The position numbers and the translations under genes are program-made. From NCBI GenBank assembly GCA_030651765.1, contig JAUSBY010000011.1, positions 62,001 to 126,000 of the forward strand: 64,000 nt of DNA, written 5' to 3'. The notes below the pieces were generated by a model, which was given only the letters and a program-made list of their open reading frames with translations, had not been told where the DNA came from and made no database searches. Position 1 is the first letter of the stretch. Every line of letters starts with the position of its first letter. Origin of the DNA: Coriobacteriia bacterium. GTDB taxonomy: Bacteria; Actinomycetota; Coriobacteriia; Anaerosomatales; Anaerosomataceae. Below are positions 1-8,100 of this stretch, one piece after another.

Positions 1-251
1 ACGTGATAGATGGTGATGCCGAACGCGCCTGCAAGCGCGATGCGGGGCAGATCCCGGGCATCAGGCAGCCGCATCCTCGTCAGGACCGCATAGCCACCCA
101 AGACGACGGAGGCGACGCCGAAACGCAGCAGGGCGAGCTCGCCGGGACCGTAGCCACTGAGTCCGGCCTTGATGCCCGCGAACGCGGAGGCCCACAAGAC
201 GAGCGTGACGGCGATGGCAAGCGCGGTCTTGAGGTCGAGGGTGCGCCTCAC
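1..251 (-). CDS. EamA/DMT-family transporter, C-terminus outside the window
   Basis: Reading leftward from a GTG at 251, the frame stays open to the window edge and gives about 83 residues. The protein starts MRRTLDLKTALAIAVTLVLW and continues with the motif WASAFAGIKAGL and a second hydrophobic segment after a short loop. This is the typical first repeat of drug/metabolite (EamA) exporters, which have ten membrane helices and move small metabolites across the inner membrane. The start lies 10 nt downstream of the ABC permease stop, so it is probably the last gene of that leftward operon. The Shine-Dalgarno is poor. Substrate cannot be inferred. Confidence 0.75.
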   Translation of the reverse strand, partial: MRRTLDLKTALAIAVTLVLWASAFAGIKAGLSGYGPGELALLRFGVASVVLGGYAVLTRMRLPDARDLPRIALAGAFGITIYH

Positions 252-261
252 GCCGACGCGC

Positions 262-1443
262 TCACTCGAACTTCAACAGCTTGATGCCCGCGCCGAGAGA
301 CACGGCCGCGAAGCCGAGGAGGATTGCCGACGGCAGAAGCGCCGCATCGAGACCCTGGTTGCGTGCGATGACATCGGTAAGACCCGTCACGGCCCAGCCG
401 GTCGGGGTGAGTCTCGCGATGGCCTGCATGAAGGGCGGGACGACCTCGATCGGCCACAGACAGCCACCGAGCATCGCGAGACCGGTCGAGATGAGCGGGC
501 TCAGGCCGCTCAACTGATCGCGCGTGCGCACGAGTGCGGTGACGAGCACTGCAAGTCCGGTCCCCGCAAGAATGTACGCGCCGAGGACGAGTCCGGTGGC
601 GACCGGGTCGCGGCCCCACGGAACGCCGAAGACGAGCGCCCCGACGGCGACGAGTATGAGTGCCTGCACGGATGCCGCCATGACGATGCCGAGTACCTTG
701 CCGCCCAGCAGCGTGCCCCTCGCAAGCGGCGCGACGAGCAGCCGACGAAGGGTGCCCTGCTCGCGCTCCTCGAGAATACCGCCCGCGCTACCGAAGGTCA
801 TGAACAGGATGAACCAGACCGTGAACCCGATCGAGCTGAGCGTGGCGCCCTCGGCCATGACCGAGTCTCCGCGGACATCGGATGCCACGACCGTCTGGCC
901 TTCGGCATAGACCGGCGGCTTCGGGTCCCACTTCGCGTTCGCGGTCTCGTAGACCTCGTCGAAGTCCACCGAACCCGGCGGCGCCATGCGCACGACCACT
1001 TCGGCGGTCTGCGCGTTTCCGGACATCCGCATCGCGATGCCCTGAACGACCGAGATGACGGCGTACGCGCTCTCCGAGGTGGGATCGCGCAGGACCTGGA
1101 TGACGCCGCCATCGCCCTTCAGCCCCTCCTCGAATCCGTCCGGCACGAGTACCGCGACCCCGTCGCTGCCGGAGGCTATCAGATCCTCGGCCTGCGAGCG
1201 GGACACCGCGCTCGTCTCGAACGACTCCTCCGCGTCGAGCAGTGTACCGACCTGCGCAGAGTAGACGGAGTCGTCATCGTCGACGAAGAGCACCCGCATC
1301 GCCTCGCCCTCGCCACCGGAGAAGGCAGAGCCGAAGAGCATCGTGAGCGCGAGCGGCAGGATGATGACCCCGACGAGTTCACCCGGGTTGCGCAGGAGCT
1401 GCAACCCGTTCAGCCACGCGAGAGCGAGCATCTTGCGCATCAT
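262..1443 (-). CDS. ABC-2 type transporter permease (second of pair)
   Basis: About 393 residues. One N-terminal membrane helix (about residues 15-40, containing LPLALTMLFGSAF) is followed by a roughly 150-residue extracytoplasmic domain and then about five C-terminal helices, including the GILEEREQGTLRRLL coupling-helix region typical of ABC2_membrane_3 permeases. The ATG at 1443 is preferred because it overlaps the upstream permease stop in an ATGA arrangement; an in-frame start 18 nt upstream is possible. It forms a three-gene unit with another permease and a DrrA-like ATPase, as in drug, lipid or haemolysin exporters. The cargo is unknown. Confidence 0.85.
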   Translation of the reverse strand: MMRKMLALAWLNGLQLLRNPGELVGVIILPLALTMLFGSAFSGGEGEAMRVLFVDDDDSVYSAQVGTLLDAEESFETSAVSRSQAEDLIASGSDGVAVLVPDGFEEGLKGDGGVIQVLRDPTSESAYAVISVVQGIAMRMSGNAQTAEVVVRMAPPGSVDFDEVYETANAKWDPKPPVYAEGQTVVASDVRGDSVMAEGATLSSIGFTVWFILFMTFGSAGGILEEREQGTLRRLLVAPLARGTLLGGKVLGIVMAASVQALILVAVGALVFGVPWGRDPVATGLVLGAYILAGTGLAVLVTALVRTRDQLSGLSPLISTGLAMLGGCLWPIEVVPPFMQAIARLTPTGWAVTGLTDVIARNQGLDAALLPSAILLGFAAVSLGAGIKLLKFE

Positions 1444-2636
1444 TCGTGCCTCAGCCGCCACACGCCGAACGCAAAGAGCGTCGCGGCGATAACGAGGAGC
1501 CAGGCAACGTTCATCAGTACGTCCGACGCGGTCCCGCCGCGCATCAGGTCGAGGAATCCGTCGACGGCCCAGTAGACCGGCGAGATCACCTGAACGGGAA
1601 GCAGGAACTTCGGCAGTTGCTCGGTGGGGACCATCGAGCCGCCGGTCGCTGCGAACAGCATGATCGCAGCCGGGGCGATGCCGCCGATGGTGCGCTCGGT
1701 CTTCCCGAGCGCCGCCAGCGTCATCGCCAGCCCCGCTCCCGCGAGGGCCTCGGCAAGGCCGAGCGACAGGACACCCACAAGGTCCGCGCCCCAGTCGACG
1801 CCAAAGAGCATCCGTGTGCCCACGAGCAGCACCAGGAACTGCCCGACGCCGATCATGAGTACCGCGATAGCTTTGCCCCCGACGATGGCGATCGTGGTGG
1901 CGGGAGTCGACATCATGCGCGCGAACGTCTGCTCACGGCGCTCCTTCACGAACGAGAATGCGCCGAACATACTGCCGAACAGGAGGAACATCGCCGTCAT
2001 CCCCGCGGCGTAGTACGAGATCATCGAGATGCGCTTCTCGACATCCGCCTCGACCTCGCGAACGGTGACCGCGCCGAACACCATCTCGGGCGCTGATGGT
2101 TGCGCCTCACCAGGCATCGCGGCGGGCGGTGCCCCGCCCGCCGGGGCGAAGTACTCTCCGAGCGTCTCGCCTGCGATGATCTGCGCCGACGCGTTCGAGA
2201 CACCTGCGCGAACGACACCCGCCCAGATACCTGCGGCGATCTTGGAGCCCGGATCCTGCAGTACCTCGAGTCCGACCGGCGTACCGGCTGCGATCTTCGC
2301 GGTGAGGTCGGGCGGGATGATCAGCGCGGCCGTGAGGTCACCGCGCTCGACATCGGTGCGGACGGTCTCGGCATCGTCCCGGACGTCGATGTTGAACAGC
2401 TCGTCGATCTCCGCCGAGGATGTGAGACCTTCGACGAAGTGGCCACCGGTCTCACCGGCGTCCTGGTTGACGATCGCGACGTCGACGTCGAGCGAGTCTC
2501 CCTCGCCGATGCTACCGAGCGCCGAGCCGAGGATGAAGATGAGCGCGAGCGGCATTGCGAGCATGACGAGCAGCGCCGCGCGGTCACGCACGAGGATCGT
2601 GGCATCCTTGCCGGCGATGGTGAGCAGCATGCGCAC
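1440..2636 (-). CDS. ABC-2 type transporter permease (first of pair)
   Basis: 398 residues from a GTG at 2636 (an ATG at 2630 is an alternative). Topology matches its downstream neighbour: one N-terminal helix (PLALIFILGSAL), a large external domain (about residues 45-215) with a Gly/Pro/Ala-rich stretch, then five helices after residue 225, preceded by the FVKERREQTFARMM coupling-helix motif. Its start lies 1 nt after the ATPase stop and its stop overlaps the next start, so the three genes are translationally coupled. The two non-identical permeases probably form a heterodimer around the ATPase dimer. Confidence 0.85.
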   Translation of the reverse strand: MRMLLTIAGKDATILVRDRAALLVMLAMPLALIFILGSALGSIGEGDSLDVDVAIVNQDAGETGGHFVEGLTSSAEIDELFNIDVRDDAETVRTDVERGDLTAALIIPPDLTAKIAAGTPVGLEVLQDPGSKIAAGIWAGVVRAGVSNASAQIIAGETLGEYFAPAGGAPPAAMPGEAQPSAPEMVFGAVTVREVEADVEKRISMISYYAAGMTAMFLLFGSMFGAFSFVKERREQTFARMMSTPATTIAIVGGKAIAVLMIGVGQFLVLLVGTRMLFGVDWGADLVGVLSLGLAEALAGAGLAMTLAALGKTERTIGGIAPAAIMLFAATGGSMVPTEQLPKFLLPVQVISPVYWAVDGFLDLMRGGTASDVLMNVAWLLVIAATLFAFGVWRLRHE

Positions 2637-2637
2637 G

Positions 2638-3576
2638 TCAGTCTCGCAGACTCTTGCCGGTGAGGTGCAGGAAGACGCTCTCGAGGTTCGGCTCGGTCAC
2701 CGAGACCGAGGTGACGTGGGCACCCTCGGACTCGAGTGTCGCGACAAGCTTGCCGAGGATGGAGCCGGAACTCGGCGTGAGCACCGCCAGTGCCCCCTCC
2801 GCTTGGTCCGCCTGTCGCACGCCGGGGATAGCACGCACCCGCTCGAGCACGGACTCGCTCACATCGGTGACGGCGACGCTCACGACGTCCACACCGCCCA
2901 CGACATCGCGCAGCTCGTTCAGCGTCCCTATCGCGATGATCTTGCCGTGGTCCATGATGGCGATGCGATCGCAGAGGTACTCGACCTCTTCCATATAGTG
3001 ACTCGTGTACAGCACCGTCATCCCCGAGGCGTTCAGCTTCTTGACCGTCTCCAGGATGTGGTTCCTGCTCTGCGGATCGATGCCGACGGTCGGCTCGTCC
3101 ATCAGCAGAACCTTCGGCGTATGCAGTATGCCTGCCGCGATGTTGATGCGTCGTTTCATGCCGCCCGAGTACGTCTCGATCCGCTGCTTTGCGCGATCCT
3201 CAAGGCCGGCTAATTCGAGTGCCGCATCGACCGCACGCTTGAGCTCGGCCCCGCCGAGGCCGTACATCCTGCCCCAGAAGGCGAGGTTCTCGGCGGCGGT
3301 GAGCGTGGGATAGAGCGCGACCTCCTGCGGTACGACCCCGAGCGAGGCCTTGACCGCGCGCGCTTCGGTTCCAGCGCTGTGGCCGTCGACGACGATACTC
3401 CCTGCATCCGGATCCAGCAGGCAGGAGATCATCGAGATGGTCGTGGTCTTCCCCGCGCCATTGGGACCGAGCAGGCCGAATATCTCGCCTTGCTCGAGAG
3501 CGAACGACACCCCTGCCACAGCGGCAACGTCGCCGAACCGCTTCTCGAGATCGGTGACTTCGACGATCACGCCCAT
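2638..3576 (-). CDS. ABC transporter ATP-binding protein, DrrA-like
   Basis: 312 residues. Walker A is GPNGAGKT (about residues 39-46), the Q-loop region follows, the ABC signature is YSGGMKRR, Walker B is LLMDEPTVGID, and there is a switch His (LYTSHYMEE). The C-terminal 80 residues form the DrrA-type extension. The ATG at 3576 is chosen because a strong GGAGGGG lies 4 nt upstream; a longer frame reaching to 3912 would run through tRNA-Ala and is rejected. It energises the two downstream permeases as an exporter in the cytoplasmic membrane. Substrate unknown. Confidence 0.93.
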   Translation of the reverse strand: MGVIVEVTDLEKRFGDVAAVAGVSFALEQGEIFGLLGPNGAGKTTTISMISCLLDPDAGSIVVDGHSAGTEARAVKASLGVVPQEVALYPTLTAAENLAFWGRMYGLGGAELKRAVDAALELAGLEDRAKQRIETYSGGMKRRINIAAGILHTPKVLLMDEPTVGIDPQSRNHILETVKKLNASGMTVLYTSHYMEEVEYLCDRIAIMDHGKIIAIGTLNELRDVVGGVDVVSVAVTDVSESVLERVRAIPGVRQADQAEGALAVLTPSSGSILGKLVATLESEGAHVTSVSVTEPNLESVFLHLTGKSLRD

Positions 3577-3636
3577 GATCCCCTCCGAGTTCGACCGGAC
3601 GCCCGCGCGCCCGAAGGCCATCTCGCTTAACGTAGC

Positions 3637-3651
3637 GTACCGTACCGTACC
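3637..3651. repeat. Short tandem repeat, GTACC x3
   Basis: Three perfect copies of the pentamer GTACC lie in the leader between tRNA-Ala and the ABC ATPase start. No protein or RNA fold is evident. It may be simple-sequence slippage or part of a regulatory site. Confidence 0.6.
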
Positions 3652-3655
3652 GAAG

Positions 3656-3690
3656 AATCGGCCGGCCACCCGAGTGGTGACCGACCGATT
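3656..3690 (-). terminator. Hairpin after tRNA-Ala
   Basis: In the leftward transcript a 15-bp stem (AATCGGTCGGTCACC against GGTGGCCGGCCGATT, two G-U pairs) closes a 5-nt loop, 10 nt past the tRNA CCA end. The G-U pairs make it perfect only on the minus strand, so it probably belongs to the tRNA transcript. The following T run is weak. Confidence 0.6.
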
Positions 3691-3699
3691 TCTGTGGCG

Positions 3700-3774
3700 T
3701 GGTGGACGAGATCGGATTCGAACCGACAACCCCCTGCGTGCAAAGCAGGTGCGCTCCCGTTGCGCCACTCGCCC
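3700..3774 (-). tRNA. tRNA-Ala(TGC)
   Basis: A full cloverleaf of 75 nt with an encoded CCA. The acceptor stem is GGGCGAG/CTCGTCC with discriminator A. The D arm is GCGC/GCGC, the anticodon arm CCTGC-TTTGCAC-GCAGG gives anticodon TGC, and the T arm GTCGG-TTCGAAT-CCGAT is canonical. The 5' end is at 3774. Confidence 0.96.
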
Positions 3775-3808
3775 GTTGGACCGCGCGATCAGGCGGCCTG
3801 CGACGGAC

Positions 3809-3837
3809 AGTATAGCATCCCGTACGGCCTGAAGAAC
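3809..3837 (-). promoter_or_regulatory. Putative tRNA-Ala promoter
   Basis: On the minus strand TATACT (3814-3809) forms a good -10 about 35 nt before the tRNA 5' end. A weak TTCTTC-like -35 lies 16-17 nt further upstream. Confidence 0.4.
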
Positions 3838-3869
3838 GGCGCCGACGAGCCCGTCCGCGCACATGAGGA

Positions 3870-3898
3870 GAGGGCGGGCACCCGGGGCGCCCGCCCTC
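3870..3898. terminator. GC-rich hairpin
   Basis: GAGGGCGGGC pairs perfectly with GCCCGCCCTC across a 9-nt loop. No clear T run follows on either strand. It lies between the leftward selenoprotein gene and the tRNA-Ala promoter, so it may insulate the two transcripts. Confidence 0.4.
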
Positions 3899-4223
3899 AT
3901 ATTCGCAATCACCGGGACGACCGTCGCACCGCCCGAGGCGCCCCTCCAAAGGGCTATCCTGAGAAGCTCTTGGCCGATCGAGTTGGTTCCCTGCCGGCCG
4001 CACCTCTACAGATTCCAGAGGCTTATGCCCGGTACCCCGCGGGTCGCGTGATCAGTGCACGTACGGAATGGACTGCACGGACAATACTCGTTCGACGAAC
4101 AACGGACATTGCACGAACGGTGTACCTCACGCACGTACCCCGCGGGACCCTTCATCGACCGTCCCGGTGGTGAACCCTGCATCGTCACTGTTCACTCGAT
4201 AGGGTCACCCACTCTCCCGTTGA

Positions 4224-4260
4224 GAACCTTCAGGGCGCTCGCGCGCCCTCTTAAGGGTTC
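4224..4260 (-). terminator. Hairpin downstream of the rhodanese-thioredoxin gene
   Basis: An inner stem AGGGCGC/GCGCCCT with loop TCGC is extended by an outer GAACC/GGTTC stem. It begins 36 nt after the leftward stop codon. The position suits transcription termination, although no long U tract follows. Confidence 0.5.
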
Positions 4261-4295
4261 GTACCCGGCACGCACGGTTTCCTACCTGCGGTGAC

Positions 4296-5003
4296 CTACT
4301 TGAGTGCGTCGAGCGCGTCTCGCAAGACGGTCTCCTCCTGCGCACCCACGATCATCTGACCCACCGAGCCATCGGCGTTCAGGAACACGAACGTGGGAAC
4401 GAACTGTGCGTTGTACTTCGTCATGAGGGCCTGGCCCTCGGAATCCGTATCCACATTGACCAGCCGGAACTCGACGGTTCCCTCGTACTCTGTCTTGAGC
4501 CTGTCGACCACAGGCGCCACTTCGCGGCAGCTGGGTCACCAGTCGGTGTAGAACTCGTACGCGACCGGGAGCGAACTCGTCTGGGCATCGGCATCCGCCG
4601 GCGACTCGCTTATGGGGGGCGCTCCCCCGGCAAGTTCGCCGTTCCACGCGATGATGCCCGCCGACAGGTCGTAGACCCGCGCGAAGCCGAGTGAGCGCAG
4701 GATCTGCGCGGCCTCGGCGCTACGCTCGCCCGTGGCGCAGTACACCACGATCGGCTCGGCCGGATCCCAGGATGCTGCCGCTGCAGAGAGTCCCATCAGC
4801 GGAACGTTCTCGGCACCGGCGATGTACCCGGCCCCATACTCTCCGGCGGTACGGACGTCGACGATACGCGCCCCGTCAGCCTGCAAGTCCGCCAATCGTC
4901 CGTTGTCGACGACGCCGGACTCGGTAGAACATGCGGAAAGCGCGAATCCTGCCGCTATGATCACCGCAGCCAGGAGTGACGCCGACCGTTTGAAACGACC
5001 CAT
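4296..5003 (-). CDS. Rhodanese-thioredoxin fusion lipoprotein with in-frame TGA (predicted selenocysteine)
   Basis: 235 residues if the TGA at 4538-4536 is read as selenocysteine. The ATG at 5003 has GGAGGT 4 nt upstream. A lipoprotein signal ends at the lipobox LSAC (Cys25). A rhodanese domain spans about residues 33-130, with active-site loop CATGER (Cys89). A thioredoxin domain follows, with FYTDW then the TGA (residue 156), then PSCREVAPVV, so the usual WCxxC becomes W-U-P-S-C. The rest of the thioredoxin fold is intact in the same frame (NVDTD, the cis-Pro region FVPTFVF, DGSVGQMIVG) and ends in TAG. The natural role would be sulfane-sulfur or thiol-disulfide exchange at the outer membrane face. 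It stands alone, divergent from the glucan synthase. Alternative: truncation by a nonsense mutation. Confidence 0.82.
4505..4538 (-). promoter_or_regulatory. SECIS-like stem-loop starting at the recoded TGA
   Basis: In the mRNA the TGA opens a long hairpin: UGACC pairs with GGUCG, CAG with CUG, and UGCCGC with GUGGCG, leaving a GAA apical loop that begins with G. There is one C-C mismatch and one bulged U, 14 bp in total. Bacterial SECIS elements lie directly 3' of the UGA inside the coding sequence. Here the loop starts about 12 nt after the UGA, slightly closer than in typical bacterial examples. Confidence 0.55.
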
Positions 5004-5033
5004 GTGACCTCCGATCCGATAGCCATCGGAACT

Positions 5034-5063
5034 ACGATACCCATTGGGGTATGCCTCTAGCAA
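5034..5063 (-). promoter_or_regulatory. Promoter with CsoR/CstR-like palindrome for the selenoprotein gene
   Basis: On the minus strand TTGCTA (5063-5058) and TATCGT (5039-5034) are spaced 18 nt. The spacer holds the palindrome ATACCCCAATGGGTAT (5052-5037), which overlaps the -10. CsoR-family operators have the form TACCC...GGGTA, and the persulfide sensor CstR of this family controls rhodanese genes. The regulator itself is not in the window. Confidence 0.5.
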
Positions 5064-5160
5064 GGTACATGCCGCACTCTCGCAGCACCGGATCAGGCGG
5101 ACGTGGCACAATACAGGCAGGCAACCTGGGGCGACGGCACGAAGGGTGTGAGGGGAGATC

Positions 5161-8100
5161 GTGAGATCCGTCACGGCGACAGACGAGGTCGTGCTACCTG
5201 CTGCTGCACTGCCGCTGCGCGGTGGACTCCTCGGCGCGGACCGTCTCGCCGCTTCGGCTCGCGCTCTCGCGCGCGATCAGAGGTGGACGTGTGCGACGCG
5301 CGGGTCTCGGACACCGCTGCTCGATCTCGTCGCGATCGCGGAGCGGGAACTGGCCACCGCGTACCGGAGGCTGGCCGCAGACGTCCACGAGAACATTCCG
5401 GTCTCTCCCGCCGCCGAATGGCTGCTGGACAACTACTACCTCATCGAGGAACAGATCCGGCTCGTACGCGACGACCTCCCCGCACACTACGGCGCGGAGC
5501 TCCCCCGGCTCTCGACCGGTGACTACCGGTCTCTGCCCCGCGTCTTCGAGATGATGGTCACCCTCGTCTCACACACCGACTCGCGTATAGACCAGACGAG
5601 CCTCGAGTTGTTCACGATGGCCTACCAAGACGCCTCACCGCTGACCATCGGCGAGGTCTGGGCCGTCCCGATCATGCTGCGGATCACCCTCGTTGAGAAC
5701 CTCCGGCGCCTCGCCCTCAGGATCCTTGACGCACATCAGTCGGTCGTGGCCGGCGACCGCTTCGCCGACCGGCTGCTCGCTGCGGGAGACGAAGGGGCCG
5801 GAGCGGTCGCTGTGCGCATCACCGAGCTCGATCTCGCCCATGCCGAGACGCCAGCGCCGTTCATCGTGCGACTGTCGCAGCGCCTCGCCGGTCAGGACGT
5901 CGCCCTCGCGCCGCTTGCCGACTGGCTGGAGGCGACACTCGCCGCCCGCGACGTGACGCTTGAGCAGGTGACGCTTGCTGCACATCAGGAACAGGCGGCC
6001 GATCAGGTCTCGGTGGCCAACGCGATAACGAGCGTCCGCTTCCTCGACGCGCTCGAATGGCGTGACTTCTTCGAGCACACGAGCCTCGTCGAACACGTCT
6101 TGCGGGAGGACCCCTCCGGCACGTACGCCAGGATGGACTTCCGGAGTCGCGATCGCTACCGGCACGCGATCGAGTCGATCGCCCGGCGCTGCCCCCTCGA
6201 TGAGATCGGCATCGCTGAAGCCGCGATGAGCCACGCACTCGACGCGCTCGCCAAGGACCCGGCCGATGCAGTGCGCGGTCATGTCGGTCACTACCTCATC
6301 AGCTCGGGGCGCTACACCTTCGAGCAGGCGATCGGCTATCGCCCGCATCTCAAGGAACGCCTGTATCGCGGTCCGCTCGCGGCGCGCGGCCTCGTCTTCT
6401 GGGGGCTGTTTGCGCTCATCACCGTCGCCCTTGCCGCAGGCGTCAGCCTGTTCGCGTGGAACGTCTCGGAAAGCGTCGGCGTCGCGGTCGTACTGGCGCT
6501 GCTGGCGCTGCTGCCGGTCTCCGACGTTGCGCTCACCATCGTCAACCGGGTCGCGGCGTGGCTCTGGCCAGCACGGGCGCTCCCCAAGATCGACTACCGC
6601 AAGCCCGTATCCCCCGCGCACCGCACGATGGTGGTCTACACGGCGCTGCTGACATCTCCACAGTCCGCACGACATGTGATCGACAACATGGAGATCGGGT
6701 ACCTGGCCAACATCGACCCCAGCATCCGGTTCGGCATCCTGGCCGACCTACGCGGCGCAGCCGAGGAGAGCCTGCCCGGAGATGCGGCCATCATAGAGGC
6801 GGCCCGAAACGGCATCGAGGTTCTCAACGATCGATACGGACGATTCGGCAGCCGCCCGTTCAGTCTCTTCGTCCGTGGTCGCACCTACAGCGAGGCCGAC
6901 CGGACCTGGATGGGCTGGGAGCGCAAGCGCGGTGCGCTGACCGAGTTCTGCCGACTGCTTCGGGGAGCGACAGATACCTCGTTCGAGGTCGTCGACGGGG
7001 ATGCGGCCGGGTTCCACGGCGTAACGTTCCTCGTGACGCTTGACACCGATACCGTGCTGCCGCGCGACGGCGCGCGCAAACTGATCTCGACGATCGCCCA
7101 CCCGTTGAACAGGGCCGAACTCGACCCTGTCACACGAACCGTCAAGCGCGGATACGGATTCGTGCAGCCGCGCGTGACGATGTCGCTCGAGGGCTCGACA
7201 GACAGCCTCTTCGCGTGGATCTACTCGGGCGTCACCGGCATCGATCCGTACGCGGGCGCCGTCTCGGACACCTACCAGGACGTCTTCGACGAGGGCTCGT
7301 TCACCGGCAAGGGAATCTTCGAGATCGACATCTTCAACGCCGCACTCGACGAGCGCTTCCCGGAGAACACGCTGCTCTCTCACGACCTGCTCGAGGGATC
7401 GTACCTTCGTACCGCGCTCGCGTCGGACGTGGAGGTCCTCGACGACCAGCCCGCGAGCTACATCTCGCACTGCGCACGACTGCACCGATGGGTCCGCGGC
7501 GACTGGCAGACGATCCCGTGGCTCATGCCTCGAGTCCCGGTGGTGGGTGGGACCGAGCGAACCCCGCTCACCGGTCTCCATCGCTGGAAGATCACCGACA
7601 ACCTCCGGCGGAGCCTCTCGGCACCCGCCATGATGCTCTTCGCGACGGCTGGCTTCACGCTCCTGCCTGACGCGGGCTGGACGTGGCTCGGCATCCTGTT
7701 CGCGCTGCTCTTCTTCCCGCTGTACTTCCAGTTCGCCGACTCCGTGGTCTTCCGCAGGCCCCCCGCAGACACACGCTCGGACACCACGACCTTCGTCTCG
7801 GACCTCAAGCGCGACGTCCTCCGCAACCTTCTCAACGTCGCGGTGCTGCCTCACCAGGCGTACCTCATGACCGACGCGATCGTCCGTGCATGCTGGCGCA
7901 TGGCCATGAGCCACCGAAACCTCCTCGAGTGGGAGACCGCTGCCGAGTCCGAGCGCCGGCTCGGCACGACCGACCTTGGCGCGTTCGCCAAGCGGATGTG
8001 GCCCGCGACTGCGATCACCGCACTCCTCGCGGTCCCCGTGGCACTCGGCGCCGCCGGACCCCGGGCGCTGCTTTCGGCAGCCCCCCTGTTCGCGGTGTGG

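Larger units (their letters stand above)
3838..4295. other. Non-coding region between tRNA-Ala and the rhodanese-thioredoxin gene
   Basis: No convincing gene was found. The region holds a 10-bp perfect hairpin at 3870-3898, a 12-bp direct repeat GTACCCCGCGGG at 4032-4043 and 4135-4146, and a terminator-like hairpin at 4224-4260. Reading frames here lack ribosome sites and family motifs. A small RNA cannot be excluded. Confidence 0.5.

Noticed and set aside
3577-3912. N-terminal extension of the ABC ATPase to 3912
   Set aside because: The extension would be translated through tRNA-Ala and its terminator; the strong ribosome site before ATG 3576 settles the start.
4296-4520. A separate 74-residue thioredoxin-like gene starting at GTG 4520
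   Set aside because: It would lack the active-site motif and the first strands of the fold, and no Shine-Dalgarno precedes it. Reading through the TGA restores a complete thioredoxin domain.
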